Origin: Candidatus Nitrososphaera gargensis Ga9.2
GTDB lineage: Archaea > Thermoproteota > Nitrososphaeria > Nitrososphaerales > Nitrososphaeraceae
Length of the DNA stretch: 64,000 nt
NCBI RefSeq assembly: GCF_000303155.1
Contig: NC_018719.1
Span: forward strand, 620,001 to 684,000
Direction of reading: 5' to 3'
Below are positions 52,238-60,700 of this stretch, piece after piece. The translations under genes were made by a program, and so were the position numbers. A model generated the notes under the pieces. The model had not been told where the DNA came from and made no database searches. It saw only the letters and a list, made by a program, of their open reading frames with translations. Within the stretch, counting starts at the first letter, position 1; the number at the start of each line of letters is the position of its first letter.

Positions 52238-53019
52238 TAAGTTATACGCTTTCCGCTGAACCTGCACCGCGAGGCGCCCATCGATCTACATTCTACCTCT
52301 GTAAACATCCAATTGCCGCCAAATGATGTTGATGAAGCCTCGACCAGCGCGCCTACCATAAAATCGTCTACTGGTGCGGTCTCGGACTCTACTTCTGACC
52401 AAATCGAGTCATGCCAGATAACCTCTACCGACCTTTCATTCATTGTGGTTATCTCAAACCTTCCCCATCCCCTAAGTTTGAGAAGTGACAGGAAAGAGCT
52501 GATAAAGTTGCTTCCGGTCCTCTTGGCGATACTCTGCACGAGATCTTTGGTCTCTCTGGTGAAGCTCTTGCCCCATTCATAAAAGAATGCATGGACCTCT
52601 GACCCGAGCACCGACTTTGTGTATTTGTAAAGGTTGAGAAGTATTATGGTGTGCATCACCAAGACCTGTTTATTGTCTGGATCAAACAGCCTGCCGTCAT
52701 TCTCTACAAGCGAGAGCGCGTAATCCTTGAAACTGACATTCTCTGATCCAAGCTTGTCTGCCAGAAGGTTGGTCCTGTCAGCGCTTGAAACAAGCTTCCA
52801 GAGCTTGGCCACTCCAACTTTGCGGCTGGTTATTATGCCATCAACATTCATCATAGAAAGGTACTTTGACATGGCACCTTGAGTGACGCCAACTATTTCC
52901 GCAATTTTGGCACCTGTCATGCCCTCAGCATGATTCTCAAGGGCTTCTATGACTTGTCGCTTTATTTGGTCATAGTCTTGCCAATGTCGCGGTTTTTCGT
53001 TATTATCCGCCTTCTGCAA
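52237..53019 (-). CDS. Winged-helix plus V4R-domain transcriptional regulator
   Basis: 260 residues. N-terminal wHTH (VIEALENHAEGMTGAKIAEI, VGVTQGAMSKYLSMMNVDGI, ITSRKVGVAKLWKL, residues 20-75), a helical linker, and a C-terminal V4R (4-vinyl reductase) domain ending VEASSTSFGGNWMFTEVECR and SMGASRCRFSG, the family signature with two Cys. V4R domains bind small hydrophobic ligands or metals and act as sensors in regulators. TTG 53019 is the start. A copy of the shared palindrome lies between its own TATA box and start, suggesting autoregulation; four surface-protein promoters carry the same motif. Confidence 0.85.
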   Translation of the reverse strand: MQKADNNEKPRHWQDYDQIKRQVIEALENHAEGMTGAKIAEIVGVTQGAMSKYLSMMNVDGIITSRKVGVAKLWKLVSSADRTNLLADKLGSENVSFKDYALSLVENDGRLFDPDNKQVLVMHTIILLNLYKYTKSVLGSEVHAFFYEWGKSFTRETKDLVQSIAKRTGSNFISSFLSLLKLRGWGRFEITTMNERSVEVIWHDSIWSEVESETAPVDDFMVGALVEASSTSFGGNWMFTEVECRSMGASRCRFSGKRIT

Positions 53020-53027
53020 TAATCTCG

Positions 53028-53046
53028 TGTAAATGTAGATTTAAAT
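53028..53046 (-). promoter_or_regulatory. V4R-regulon operator candidate, site 3 (regulator's own promoter)
   Basis: On the gene strand ATTTAAATCTACATTTACA, the most diverged of the five sites, ending 8 nt before the TTG start at 53019. TTAATAGGTATTTAAAT upstream may hold the TATA box. A site this close to the start would block transcription when occupied. Confidence 0.5.
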
Positions 53047-53074
53047 ACCTATTAAGGATTTGGGTGTGTTGCAT

Positions 53075-54122
53075 TGTTGCACAACTGACTGGCCTGTCAA
53101 GGAGATTTGACCAAGCTGCATTTAGCTTGATCTTTTGAGATCGCCTCCCATGCATGGTCAACTGGCGCTCTTACAACGAATCCCTGGTCAGGCGTGTGGA
53201 GAAGTTATGCCTGACTTTGATGTCATAGATGGCTGGCGTGACGAATTAGAAAAGATGAACGAAGGCAAGGAAGGTGTGCATCATTCAGGTACCCTGACTC
53301 TTTTTTGTACAGCTGCTGGGGAGCTACATGCGGGCCTATTTCCACCTGCCGTACAGACACAGGCTACTGTAGGTGTGGTAAAGGCGCATGCAAAAAAAGA
53401 AGGTGTGTGCCTTCTATCGCCAACTACAGCACCACACTCTATGTGACCGGCGTATCATCAACAAGCTGGACATCAAGATAAACGAAAGAGTTGGCAACGA
53501 CATCGTAATCGCACTTGTACAGGTATCAAGGTAGCCAACCGTGCCGAAAGAATGGATGCGGCACAAGTGGCACGTCAGGCGTGGCTACCTGAAGAAGATA
53601 CACATGGCAGTGGACATCAGGAAAAAGAAGGTCGTCTCGCTTGTAGTTACAAGTGAGGACGTACACGACAGCAGCAGGGTGCTCAAAAAGCTGGTCGACC
53701 ATGCATCTGAAAACAACGATAATGTCAGCTGTGCACTTGCAGACGGCGTGCGTACACGACAGCAAGGAGAATTTCAAGTACCTTGATGATATGGGTATCG
53801 AACCTGCAATCAAGGTGAAGAAGAACTCGTCCGGCAAGTCTATCGGCTGCTATCTAAGGAAAGTGGCAGTACTGCAGCAGCTGTCTGATTTTGGCAGATG
53901 GAAGGCTAGCGTCACAGCTATGGGCATAGGTGGATTGCAGGATCTGTGTGTTCTCTGTTCTGCCATGAAGAGGATGATGTTTGGAGAGTATGTCATGGCA
54001 AGGAATTACCAGAACATGGCAAAGGAGATGTTTCTGAAAGCGTCGCTGTACAACATGTTTGTAGGGATGAAATTGTAGCCAACAGTCGACTAGACATGCA
54101 TGGATTGGTCAGTTATGCAACA
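53075..54122 (+). mobile_element. Decayed IS5-like insertion sequence
   Basis: About 1,048 bp bounded by imperfect terminal inverted repeats: TGTTGCACAACTGAC at 53075-53089 and, on the other strand, TGTTGCATAACTGAC at 54108-54122 (14 of 15 match). It contains a broken DDE transposase. No clear target-site duplication was seen. It lies just upstream of the V4R regulator promoter. Confidence 0.7.
53154..54078 (+). pseudogene. IS5-family transposase, multiply frameshifted
   Basis: Recognisable in pieces across frames: VNWRSYNESLVRR, PDFDVIDGWRDELEKMNEGK, VKAHAKK, IINKLDIKINERVGNDIVIA, EWMRHKWHVRRGYLKKIHMA, VDIRKKKVVSLVVTSEDVHD, YLDDMGIEPAIKVKKNSSGK, VAVLQQLSDFGRWKASV, and YVMARNYQNMAKEMFLKASL with YNMF. 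At least five indels. The remnants match archaeal IS5-group DDE transposases with a terminal YREK-like helix. Non-functional. Confidence 0.8.
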
Positions 54123-54199
54123 GAGCAGGGTGCGTTAGACCCTGGGACAGACTCTGGCAGGCAGGCGTTGCTGATGTTGTTTTCGAGTGTTTTACACTA

Positions 54200-54971
54200 A
54201 CAGATACTACATTGTTGTTGGCGTTAGAAGATACTATCAGGACTCTTCAGGAACTGGGAAAAAGGAAGCCGCTGCAAGGCGAAGAGAAAAGGCAGAGTGA
54301 AGAAGCAGCAAGCGCAAGCCGGGAATTTGGCTTCACAGATAGGCATTCGAGTATTTTATCAAATGGAGGCTTTGCCGAGACCACAATCAAAGAGAAAGCA
54401 AGAGGAGCCAGAGTAAAAGATCGTTCGGTAATGGACAGAGAGCGGTAGAGTTGATGGCCCAGATGGTAGCCCAAGGACTTTCTTTTCAAAATGTCAAGGA
54501 TGCTATCCGCATGAAAGCCATACTTGATGAAAACAAGGTAGATCTAGTAGATATTGCTGCATTGGTGGGCGAAGCGCGAAATGCAGGGGTAAAGCTCCAA
54601 GCGGTTGTTTCAGATTACAAGCAGATGAAAGCGTGCCAACTTCGGGAACGGCTCCTGACGCTTTTGCATTCTGCGAATCCATCGTAAACCATGATAGTAA
54701 GATCCTCATCGCTTCACTCTTGAAAAATCGTGATCCGCTTGGTTGGTTTGTACGGCCCGGAACACCGATACCCGACCAAACTACTTCAATCATCAAGGCA
54801 GTTCAAGCTCAACTAGTTGCATCAGTTGTCAAGGAAAATGAAAGCTATCTTGGGAAGATGCAATACATATTGGTCCGTCAAGAGCTAGCAGATATAGGAC
54901 ACATTCTTGTTCCACTTTTGTCAACCGCTATTTCATGCAACAAAAAAGACCATTGTTCATTAATTTCATGA
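54200..54971 (+). pseudogene. Broken gene of unknown family
   Basis: Three overlapping frames read as one product: LLALEDTIRTLQELGKRKPL, a charged linker, ELMAQMVAQGLSFQNVKDAI, VDLVDIAALVGEARNAGVKL, then VPTSGTAPDAFAFCESIVNH, DSKILIASLLKNRDPLGWFV and VVKENESYLGKMQYILVRQE. Frameshifts near 54440 and 54640. The middle resembles helical linkers in archaeal signalling proteins; the last third looks like a small sensory domain. I cannot name it. It adjoins the IS5-like element, whose insertion may have caused its decay. Confidence 0.45.
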
Positions 54972-55020
54972 ATCATAGAGTTTTTGCCCTTTTACCGTCT
55001 TTGTCATATATCGTAGGGTG

Positions 55021-55233
55021 TCATTGTTCTCTAAACTTAATTTCCTCATTCAGGTTGACAGTGTAGTTCTTGCCACCAGTAGGAGTTGGGATGTTGCCGC
55101 CATCGTTGTCCGGGCCTGAGTCGCCTGGATTTGCCGCTGGCATTGTTGTTGCAATACCAATAGCCACCACTGCCGCAATAACAATACCTGCAATTATAGC
55201 AATCAGCAAACCCTTGGACATGAAATTCATCAT
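55021..55233 (-). CDS. Small membrane-anchored extracellular protein
   Basis: 70 residues: MSKGLLIAIIAGIVIAAVVA (TM), a Pro/Gly/Asp-rich linker and GGKNYTVNLNEEIKFREQ. The motif KNYTVNLNE is typical of the first strand of thaumarchaeal surface proteins, so this may be a truncated remnant of a longer one. The Met at 55221 would fit a leaderless transcript from TTTTTATAATA. No V4R motif. Confidence 0.55.
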   Translation of the reverse strand: MMNFMSKGLLIAIIAGIVIAAVVAIGIATTMPAANPGDSGPDNDGGNIPTPTGGKNYTVNLNEEIKFREQ

Positions 55234-55315
55234 AAGTCTGTATTATAAAAATCTGCTGAAACTAACAACAGGTTCAATAGCAAAAGAATGGAAAAGAAAG
55301 GTAGCCTTGAGACTT

Positions 55316-55885
55316 TTAGCTAAGTCCCAAGTCGATTGTCCACGTTATAGTTAATGTGTCGCCGTTTGCTAAGTTGACTGGAGAGAAGGTGTTTTCAGCC
55401 ATCATGGTTCCGCCAGAGCTCGCGTTAAACAGACCAGCCTTTTGGACTCCGGTAGCCGAAGCAGTTGCAGTGAATGTCTTTGAAATTGTCCAGTTGTCAG
55501 TGTTTGCAGTGTGTGAATAAGTACCTTGCGCCCTCTGCAATCCACCGCTTGTGAATTCGCCGGCCAGTGTTGTGTCAGTTACAGAGGGGCTAGCTGTATT
55601 ATTGCTCAGTGCGATATAGTTAGCTGGAGCCGCTGTAGCATTTCCTAGTTGGGTTGCTATAAAGTTCATTCCTGCGTTGGTGATTAGGTTGTGGTCTTCA
55701 TAGTGGTATATCTCTGCACCATCTCTTACTACAGAGATAGTAACATAACCATGTGGACCCAGTTGTTCGCTCATTTTATTCCCTGCTAATGCACCAATCG
55801 GAAGGACAAAAGCCATTACGAGAATGGCCACCATTCCTATCGCTGGCACAGCTAGTAGCAGAGTCTTTTGCCTTGTTAGGGTCAT
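55316..55885 (-). CDS. Secreted appendage-type protein, paralogue A
   Basis: 189 residues. N-terminal membrane/signal segment (LLLAVPAIGMVAILVMAFVL), then YVTISVVRDGAEIYHYEDHN, ITNAGMNFIATQLGN, NYIALSNNTASPSVTDTTLA, AGLFNASSGGTMMAENTF and NGDTLTITWTIDL. The pattern (TNAG..FIA, YIA(L/I)..G, GLFNA..G..(L/M)A...F, DTL.(I/V).WTI) recalls virion and tail-associated proteins and matches the paralogue at 57093. The promoter has the V4R-regulon motif. A structural subunit of an extracellular assembly is the working idea. Confidence 0.72.
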   Translation of the reverse strand: MTLTRQKTLLLAVPAIGMVAILVMAFVLPIGALAGNKMSEQLGPHGYVTISVVRDGAEIYHYEDHNLITNAGMNFIATQLGNATAAPANYIALSNNTASPSVTDTTLAGEFTSGGLQRAQGTYSHTANTDNWTISKTFTATASATGVQKAGLFNASSGGTMMAENTFSPVNLANGDTLTITWTIDLGLS

Positions 55886-55908
55886 GTGGCCTATTACAAA
55901 GTTCTATT

Positions 55909-55929
55909 ATTTAAATCTATGTTTAAATT
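55909..55929 (-). promoter_or_regulatory. V4R-regulon operator candidate, site 4 (paralogue A)
   Basis: On the gene strand AATTTAAAC, ATA, GATTTAAAT, followed by AATAG. Its downstream edge is 23 nt before the ATG at 55885, i.e. at the TATA position. Confidence 0.7.
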
Positions 55930-55972
55930 TCAGCTTATGGTCTGTGTTTATAGGAGTAATAATAATGTGTAC

Positions 55973-57016
55973 ATTGACAAAAACATGTCAGAGTACGACA
56001 TGAACTATGCCTTGACTGAATTAAAAGAGCAACACCCTTGGCTGCGCAAATACTACCACTCCAAGATGCTTCAGATGGTAGCAAAGCAGGTTGCAGCAGC
56101 TGCAAGAAAGGTAGTAGTAGCAGCAGCTACTGGCAAGTTGAAGTACAGAAAAGGCGATGACTATAATGCCTTTACATACAACCAGTCTGGCTTTAAAATT
56201 GAAGAAGATGGAAAGCTCTACCTGTCCAAGATAGGCAGGATAAGGATTGTACTGCACAGGCAGCCAGTCAACGTCAAGCAGGTGACTGTATGCAGGAAGA
56301 ATGGAAAGTGGTATGCAGACGTTGCATGCGAAACACTGCGCAGGTCATTTTCAACGATAATCAGGTACAGAAAGCCGGTAGGCATTGACGTTGGCATTAC
56401 CAAGTTCTGCCATGACTCTGACAACCATGTAGTGGAAGACAACCCGCAGTTTCTCACAAAGATGCTAAAACCATTGAGAAAAGCTCACAGAAGAGTATCA
56501 AGAAGGCAGATAGGCAGCAATAATAGAAAGAAAGCAAAGCGCATGCTTGCCAGATTGTACGAACGCATCCATAACAAGCGCCGTGACTTTCTACACAAGC
56601 TATCAGCGTACTATGCCAGCCACTACGACCTGATATTCTTGGAGCGCTTGAAAGTATTGAACTTGACCAAGAACCACAGGCTTGCGCGCAAAATCTTGGA
56701 CGCAAGCTGGTCTACTTTTAAAAATATGCTGCAGTACAAGGCCAACCGCGTTGTAGAGGTAGAGCCAGCATACACATCGGTTGACTGCTCAAGGTGTTGT
56801 TACCCAGTACCAAAGTCACTGGCTGTAAGGACGCATGTTTGTACAGAGTGTGGTGCTGTACTTGACAGAGACTACAACGCTTCTCTTAACATCCTCAAGC
56901 GAGGGTTAGAATCGCTGATGATGTTGCTACCGGTGGAACGCCGGGAAGTTACGCCTGTAGAGATTGCAATGCAGTCGAGGAAGCAGGAAGAAGCCCACGT
57001 CTTAAGACGTGGGTAG
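55973..57016 (+). pseudogene. tnpB: 5'-truncated TnpB
   Basis: Homology to the intact copy at 44465 begins only at DKNMSEYDMNYALTELKEQH, so the first ~39 residues (YKFRLYP... to WVYNY) and the left-end hairpin are gone; an in-frame open stretch upstream to 55886 is unrelated. The rest is complete: GIDVGITKF, FLERLK, CSRCCYPV...CTEC, DRDYNASLNIL and the right-end hairpin. Without the N-terminal strand it is probably inactive. It sits between the divergent promoters of two paralogous secreted-protein genes. Confidence 0.8.
56994..57013 (+). repeat. Right-end hairpin of the truncated tnpB element
   Basis: CCCACGTCTTAAGACGTGGG, a perfect 20-bp palindrome, then TAGTTCACA. It has the same outer CCCACG/CGTGGG as the hairpin at 45573 with changed but still paired inner bases, which shows selection for the fold. 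Confidence 0.8.
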
Positions 57017-57049
57017 TTCACAGTGAAATAACACAGCCTAATAACACGA

Positions 57050-57070
57050 GATTTAAACATAGATTTAAAT
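57050..57070 (+). promoter_or_regulatory. V4R-regulon operator candidate, site 5 (paralogue B and giant gene)
   Basis: GATTTAAAC, ATA, GATTTAAAT, followed by AAAAC. Its downstream edge is 22 nt before the GTG at 57093 and acts as the TATA box of that gene and probably of the giant gene behind it. Confidence 0.7.
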
Positions 57071-57092
57071 AAAACACTAGCATACGATTATT

Positions 57093-57683
57093 GTGCGCAC
57101 AATAGGACCTTCGGTAGGACTAGCTTTTGGCTTAAGTGCGGCAGGGTTAGGGGCAATACTACTAGTTGCCTCGTTCATCCCAGCTGGCATTATCAAAGCT
57201 GCCAACCACGGAGGTGCAAATGAGCAGTTTCTGCAACTTCACGGCAGGCTTGATGTCCTGCTTTACGACGAATCTGGCAGGATAAAAGATGAGCGACATA
57301 TTGACAACATGATCGTGGATGCCGGATTTGAAGGAATCGCGTATAGGATTGCGCCGCACGATGGCACAGTGACTCCAAGCAATCCTTGGAATTATATCGC
57401 GATAGGAACTGGCAACACAGCTACAGCGGCAGGCGATACTGCGCTTGTATCCGAGTTGGTTCGCATTCAAGACACACAGGCTGAGTACTCTACATCAAGC
57501 AAGCAGTTGAAACTTCAAGTATCGTTTGACCCCGGCGTTGGTACGGGCAACATCGCAGAGAGCGGGCTGTTCAATGCTGCAAGTGCAGGCGACATGCTTG
57601 CAAGGCAGACGTTCACGACTATCTCAAAAGGCGCAAGCGACACACTGACTGTCACTTGGACGATAACGTTGGCTAGCACGTAA
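57093..57683 (+). CDS. Secreted appendage-type protein, paralogue B
   Basis: 196 residues from GTG 57093. Signal segment (LAFGLSAAGLGAILLVASFI), then FLQLHGRLDVLLYDESGRIK, DNMIVDAGFEGIAYRIAPHD, NYIAIGTGNTATAAGDTALV, GNIAESGLFNAASAGDMLAR and SDTLTVTWTITLAS. It matches paralogue A at 55316 in every block (DAGFEGIA / NAGMNFIA, NYIA, GLFNA, DTL.(V/I)TWTI). It lies 46 bp upstream of the giant reading frame and probably shares its transcript. Resembles tail or fibre-associated modules; role as a secreted structural subunit is inferred. Confidence 0.75.
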   Translation: MRTIGPSVGLAFGLSAAGLGAILLVASFIPAGIIKAANHGGANEQFLQLHGRLDVLLYDESGRIKDERHIDNMIVDAGFEGIAYRIAPHDGTVTPSNPWNYIAIGTGNTATAAGDTALVSELVRIQDTQAEYSTSSKQLKLQVSFDPGVGTGNIAESGLFNAASAGDMLARQTFTTISKGASDTLTVTWTITLAST

Positions 57684-57729
57684 CAAGAGCTAAAGAAATA
57701 CCGAAGGAACTCTGTAAGGAACAAAGAAA

Positions 57730-60700
57730 ATGAAAGAGGAAAAATACAGGCTGTCGGATCAGGCCGATGGTAAGGCCAAGATTGTCTTAGCTGGTGCTAT
57801 CGATAATCGCCACATTGTTACTATCATGCTTTTGTTAGCAGTAGGCATTGCAATACACTTTGTCAGCACAGAATTGCTCCAGCCAGTATTTGCAGAAAGG
57901 TATTTGACGCCGCTTCCAGAAGCTTCGAGCACGCAGCAGGTGCCAGCAGGCAACTCGTACTATCGTTCTATGTCTGAATCGATGGCGGTTGTGGCATCTT
58001 ATGGAAGTGGCAGCGCAAACTCGCCCATGTCTTACCAGCGCTCGATGTCGGAGTCAATGTCTGTGACTACCGTTCAGGGCAAGCCGACGAATTCATACTC
58101 GCGCTCCATGTCAGAGCAGGTGTCACTTAGCACAGGCATGCCATCAGCTCCAATGCAACCAGCCAGAATAAATGCCGAGGGCAGTGGCGGATCTTCTTAT
58201 TCATTATCAAATCTGAGAAGTGATGAGAGATCAAGAATTCTTGGAAAGGGCAACAACGCGCTTGGAAGAATAGCTGGAAGTGGCACCAGCATATACAGCA
58301 GCGGCTCGAATCAAGGTATAACTGAGGATGAAACTGCTTCCTTTGATATCATTAGCCGCATTTTCCGCCGTACATCCTCTGGAGACGATGGTTCTGACGG
58401 AGAGTCGTCTCAAGAAAGCGACAGTAATAGTAATAATTTTGTGCTAGATTACACTGGTCTTGACGGCAAGTTCCTTGAGAAGAGACTTGCAGCCGGAAAT
58501 GTCGGTAGCAACACTAGCAACTTCATAGGCTACTACTATGTCAATGTAATAAATGGATTTTATAGCATAGGAGTAATTGCGATTGTCGCAAAGCGATCAC
58601 GCATTATCCTTAGGAGTAGGCACAAGCTTGCAAAGACAGCAGAACTAGTTGGATTTACAGTAGAGTCCAAGGCGTCAAGAGCTTGCCTAGTTGTACTAGT
58701 ACTCTTTATCGTGATAGCAGTAGCAGGTAGCTTTGGCGCTTTGCCGATAGATGCAGTATTTGCAGACGACGCCTTGGCTTCTGCTTACGTGTCGGCCACT
58801 GGTACATTTGGGACCAAAAGCGCCAAGTACAGAGAGTGGAACCCTATCACAAGCACATGGAGCAGCGAAGTTGAGCTGCCTGACACAGGATCCCCTATTA
58901 GCTCTGTCAAGATTTTGTTTAGTCCAATAAACTCTATGCGGGTAATTATCTCGTACAGCAATAATGGCGCACTTAACCTATTCACGTGCTCAAGCGCCTG
59001 CACCACAGCCAGCTCTTGGACACGCGTTGGAGGGGCAAGCTTTGCAACCGCAGCACTTCCATCCAGCAACCCTTCCAAGCCATACGACATCGCATTTGAG
59101 CAATCAAGCGGCAGGCTGGTAATAGTATATGACAAGGACCTGAATGAGGAAAACGACTTTTACTACCGGACATTCAACGGCGCGACCATATCGGCTGAAT
59201 CAGGACTGAGCTACATTGGCCTGCCCCTACTAGGAGATTCAGAATTCATAAGGACATTCAAAATGGCATCCAAGCCAGGAGCAGATGAGATAGTGATGAT
59301 ACTTGAAGACGTCACCAACCAGGATGCCTATGCCTTTGTATGGAATTCTGGCTCTTCGTCATTTGGAAACCAGTTTACGGTCTCATCTGCAATGGGCACT
59401 ACCTCTGTGGCTGGCTTTGCAATAGATGTTGCGTACGAGACGAGCAGTGGTGCGGCCGTTGTGTTTGCAGGAAATGGCGCCAATAGCGCTGCATATGTTA
59501 GATGGGATGGAGCCTGGCCGCTCTTGTTCGCCTCGACAACAGATCCAAACCCCCTATCAAACAACGATGTCAGGTTTGTCACCCTAAAGGCAGACCCTGT
59601 CTCTACTTCTAACAAGATAATGATATGTCAAGTGGATGACCTGAGCGACCTGACATGTGCACAGATTGATGGCGGCGTGCTTGGAGCTTGGACAAAACAT
59701 GATGACAATGTAGATAATACAAGCAGAAGAGTATTTGATTTCGCATGGAATCCAACAGGCTCTGCAGGAGTGCTCGTTTGGGGTACCACCTCGGGTTCCA
59801 TACACTACAGACAGTGGTCTGGCACAGTGTGGTCAACAGCATTTTACGCGGTACCTTATGCGAATACAAAGGCATGGGTTGTTGGAACAACAAACCCTAT
59901 GAGCCGCAAGTCGGCCTTTCTTGTGCTCAACGGAGCAAGCGACATAGGCAGCCTGATCTACGACGGTCTTGAACTCAAAGTCATTGGCACGCAGACGCAT
60001 ACAGCTGACACTGCAAGTGTATTGAATGAGGCATTGAGTATAGATTACCAGCGCAGGCCTGCCGTGAGGGCTATCCTCGAATCCGTGTTTGTTTCAGATT
60101 CGGTTGGCAATCGCGCCGACAACCCTGCTGCCATAGTATATCGCTCTAATACTGGAGCGAACGGCCTCCATTCTGTCAAGTACAGGGAGTGGAACCCAAC
60201 CACAAGCACATGGAGCACAGAGGTTGAGCTGCCTACAACGGGCAATGACGTCAGAGACGCCAAGATCTTGTTCAGCCCAACCAGCACCCTGCGAGCTGTT
60301 GTGAGCCACAGTGCAGACGGCAGCTTGAACCTCTTTACCTGTTCAAGCGCTTGCACAACAGCTGGTTCTTGGACACGCGTCGGCGGAGCTAGCTTTGCAG
60401 ACACTGGCTCGCCGATTGGAGACGTACCATACAGGCCATACGACATCGCATTTGAGCAATCAAGTGGCAAGCTGGTAATAGTGTATGATAAGGATTTGAC
60501 TGAGAACAATGACTTTTACTATAGAATGTTTAGTGGTGGGATACTATCCTCTGAGACAGGATTTAGCTACATAGGAGGAGCGGCAGACAGTGAAGAAATT
60601 CGCTACTTCAAGTTAGCATCAAAAGCTGGTTCCAATGAGCTGACAATGATACTCGAGGATGCGACCAATACAGACACCTATGCCTTTATCTGGAATTCAG

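Noticed and set aside
53075-54122. Active insertion sequence
   Set aside because: The transposase has several frameshifts and no target duplication is visible, so it is annotated as a relic.
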